DNA from: Symbiodinium natans
Lineage: Eukaryota > Sar > Dinophyceae > Suessiales > Symbiodiniaceae
Reading direction: 5' to 3'
Assembly: GCA_905221605.1 (NCBI GenBank)
Contig: CAJNDS010000613.1
Coordinates: 57,501 to 95,000 of the forward strand
DNA length: 37,500 bases
Shown piece by piece: positions 36,125-37,500 of this stretch. How positions within the stretch are numbered: the stretch's first letter is position 1; each line of letters opens with the position of its first letter. Under the pieces are notes generated by a model. The model was given only the letters and a program-made list of their open reading frames with translations. It was not told the origin of the DNA and did not search any database. Position numbers and translations under genes: made by a program.

Positions 36125-37293
36125 CTAGGCTAGCCACATCTTGGACCTCCCAAAGTACCGATTCATCGTTGATATTTCAGAGGTCTCGGGGACTTTCAAT
36201 GCGAACTGATTTAAACTATGGGTCTTCTGATAGAATTGCTTATATATGTATATGTCATATAAGCAGTACCTATAAATAAACACGCACACACACACACACA
36301 TGTGTGCATGTATATATATATATATATATGTATATTCATATTCGGATCCCACCAGGGCCCATCCTCTTAAGTCAACCCACAGTGGAGTGGGGCGGAGGCC
36401 CAAGAAGGCTGGGGCATTCCCTCAGACGCAACGTGTGACCGTCGGCAGCCCGGTAGTACCATGTTGGTCCTGTGCATTATATTCCAGAGTATGTATATGT
36501 AGATATAGATTTCTAGGTTACTATGGTAGCAACTAGATTTAATTTGAGCAGCATTTCACTGTTGATTTTTGCCTGCAAACCTTCTTTCGTACGGATCGAC
36601 TTAGTACCATCACCTCAAGCAGACCCTCCCGGCTCCCTTGCGCTTAAGGCTCAGTGTCTCGCAACTCTCAACCCAGCAAAACATCCAAAGATAAGCCTTC
36701 TCCTGGCTGCACTTAGGAGGGTAGTTGTAAATTAAAGTTTTTAGCTGCCTTGTCAAGAAACCCAATAAACCCAAAAAGGCTAAGATCTAAAGTTACAGTA
36801 AAGCACCACAAAGTAAGCCTTCTGCTGATCCTGCTGAGTTCTAGACGAGGACGGCCCAGCGAACCCGGTGAGGGAAGATGTGAACTGTCCCAGGCGCTAC
36901 CTAGACCCTAAACCCTAGTAGCTAAACCTCTGAACCCAAACCCTGAACCTTGCTCATGACCCCTTTAAAGACGAAGGCACTACTTGGTAGAGAAGGCGGA
37001 CGGTTGTCAGGCGTCCATTCCTGGGATGCCAAACGCTCACTGGGTCTAAACTCGAGCCTCTGGAAGCACTAGGGTTTAGGGTTTAGGGTTTAAAGTTTAG
37101 GGTTTAGGGAACCTCTGGGCTAAACCCTGGAACCCTAAATCCTAATCCCATCGCGGCCGTAATCTATGATCTGGACTGCCCGCTTGCTACTCAGGGCACC
37201 TTGTTTCCAGTCGAGTGCAAGATACCCTCCCCAAACTCTGAAACCGAAATCCTGGGGAGGGGAGGGCTGCTGCCTGAGAGTGCTCTTCGCTAC

Positions 37294-37412
37294 AGGTGTA
37301 TGCGGAAAGCCATTGGCGGAGGGATCTCTCGCTGGCGCTTGAAGCCATCAGGGGAACCATTGTTGTCGCTGACAAGCTCTGCAAGTACATGCCGAAGGCT
37401 ATGTCTGTACAT
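37294..37412. other. Coding-like island open on both strands
   Basis: The plus strand reads VYAESHWRRDLSLALEAIRG and then TIVVADKLCKYMPKAM after acceptor GCTACAG. The minus strand reads VLAELVSDNNGSPDGFKRQR. The plus reading has the better third-position G/C bias, but every other exon here is on the minus strand. A strand switch between gene clusters is possible. Confidence 0.4.
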
Positions 37413-37500
37413 GTGGGTTCTAGTTGCCCTCAACCCTAAACCCTAAACCCTAAACCCTAAACCCTAAACTGGCTTTCGGGGGCCCGTCAGCCTTAGGATT

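Noticed and set aside
35848-36279. 143-codon plus-strand open frame
   Set aside because: It lies opposite two ankyrin-gene exons that splice in phase; the plus frame has no recognisable motif.

Overview
The window looks like nuclear DNA of a dinoflagellate, or a very close relative. It is an intron-dominated stretch in which every exon I can place reads from the minus strand. Four observations point to this. (1) Telomere-type heptamers, TTTAGGG/CCCTAAA, are scattered through the whole 37.5 kb. (2) Exons are very short (31-157 nt) and the introns run from about 150 to 1100 nt. (3) Many introns begin with GC or GA instead of GT, a known dinoflagellate trait. (4) One predicted protein carries a GTWS ... 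VTLGENRWE segment that I recognise from dinoflagellate proteins. A plus-strand 12-mer at 4614-4625 equals the 3' end of the dinoflagellate spliced leader. I cannot name the species. The long open frames of the window are mostly read-through of repeats; the real genes are chains of micro-exons found by reading each unique island between repeats.

Layout, in transcription order (right to left). 37.3-36.1 kb: unassigned; one island at 37.3 kb is open on both strands. 36124-27374: an ankyrin-repeat protein, 15 exons that splice to seven consecutive 33-36 residue ankyrin repeats. 26854-22277: six candidate exons with coding character but no recognised family; the last could end at a stop at 22277. 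21376-17933: exons of a protein with the VTLGENRWE domain, probably continuing through candidates at 17.0, 15.9, 15.7, 14.6, 14.5 and 13.5 kb. 12193-7200: a multi-pass membrane protein of about eleven exons that ends at a TAA. 6703-340: an oligoribonuclease (REXO2/Orn family, DEDDh 3'-5' exonuclease) in eight exons. Seven of these are joined by junctions that keep frame and reproduce the family order; its last exon lies at or beyond the left edge.

The introns hold three kinds of sequence: heptamer arrays in both orientations, several families of roughly 100-140 bp fold-back (MITE-like) elements with terminal inverted repeats, and homopolymer or microsatellite tracts (a 79-nt G run, a TGCG array, TA-rich blocks). 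The arrays are not random in orientation. In most introns the transcript would meet UUUAGGG near its 5' end and CCCUAAA near its 3' end, so the two could pair and bring the splice sites together. This pairing layout, together with GC-dominated donors, is the strongest candidate here for something undescribed.

No tRNA, rRNA, CRISPR array, bacterial operon or viral gene was seen. Gene models are conceptual splices done by eye; RNA evidence would be needed to confirm the junctions.
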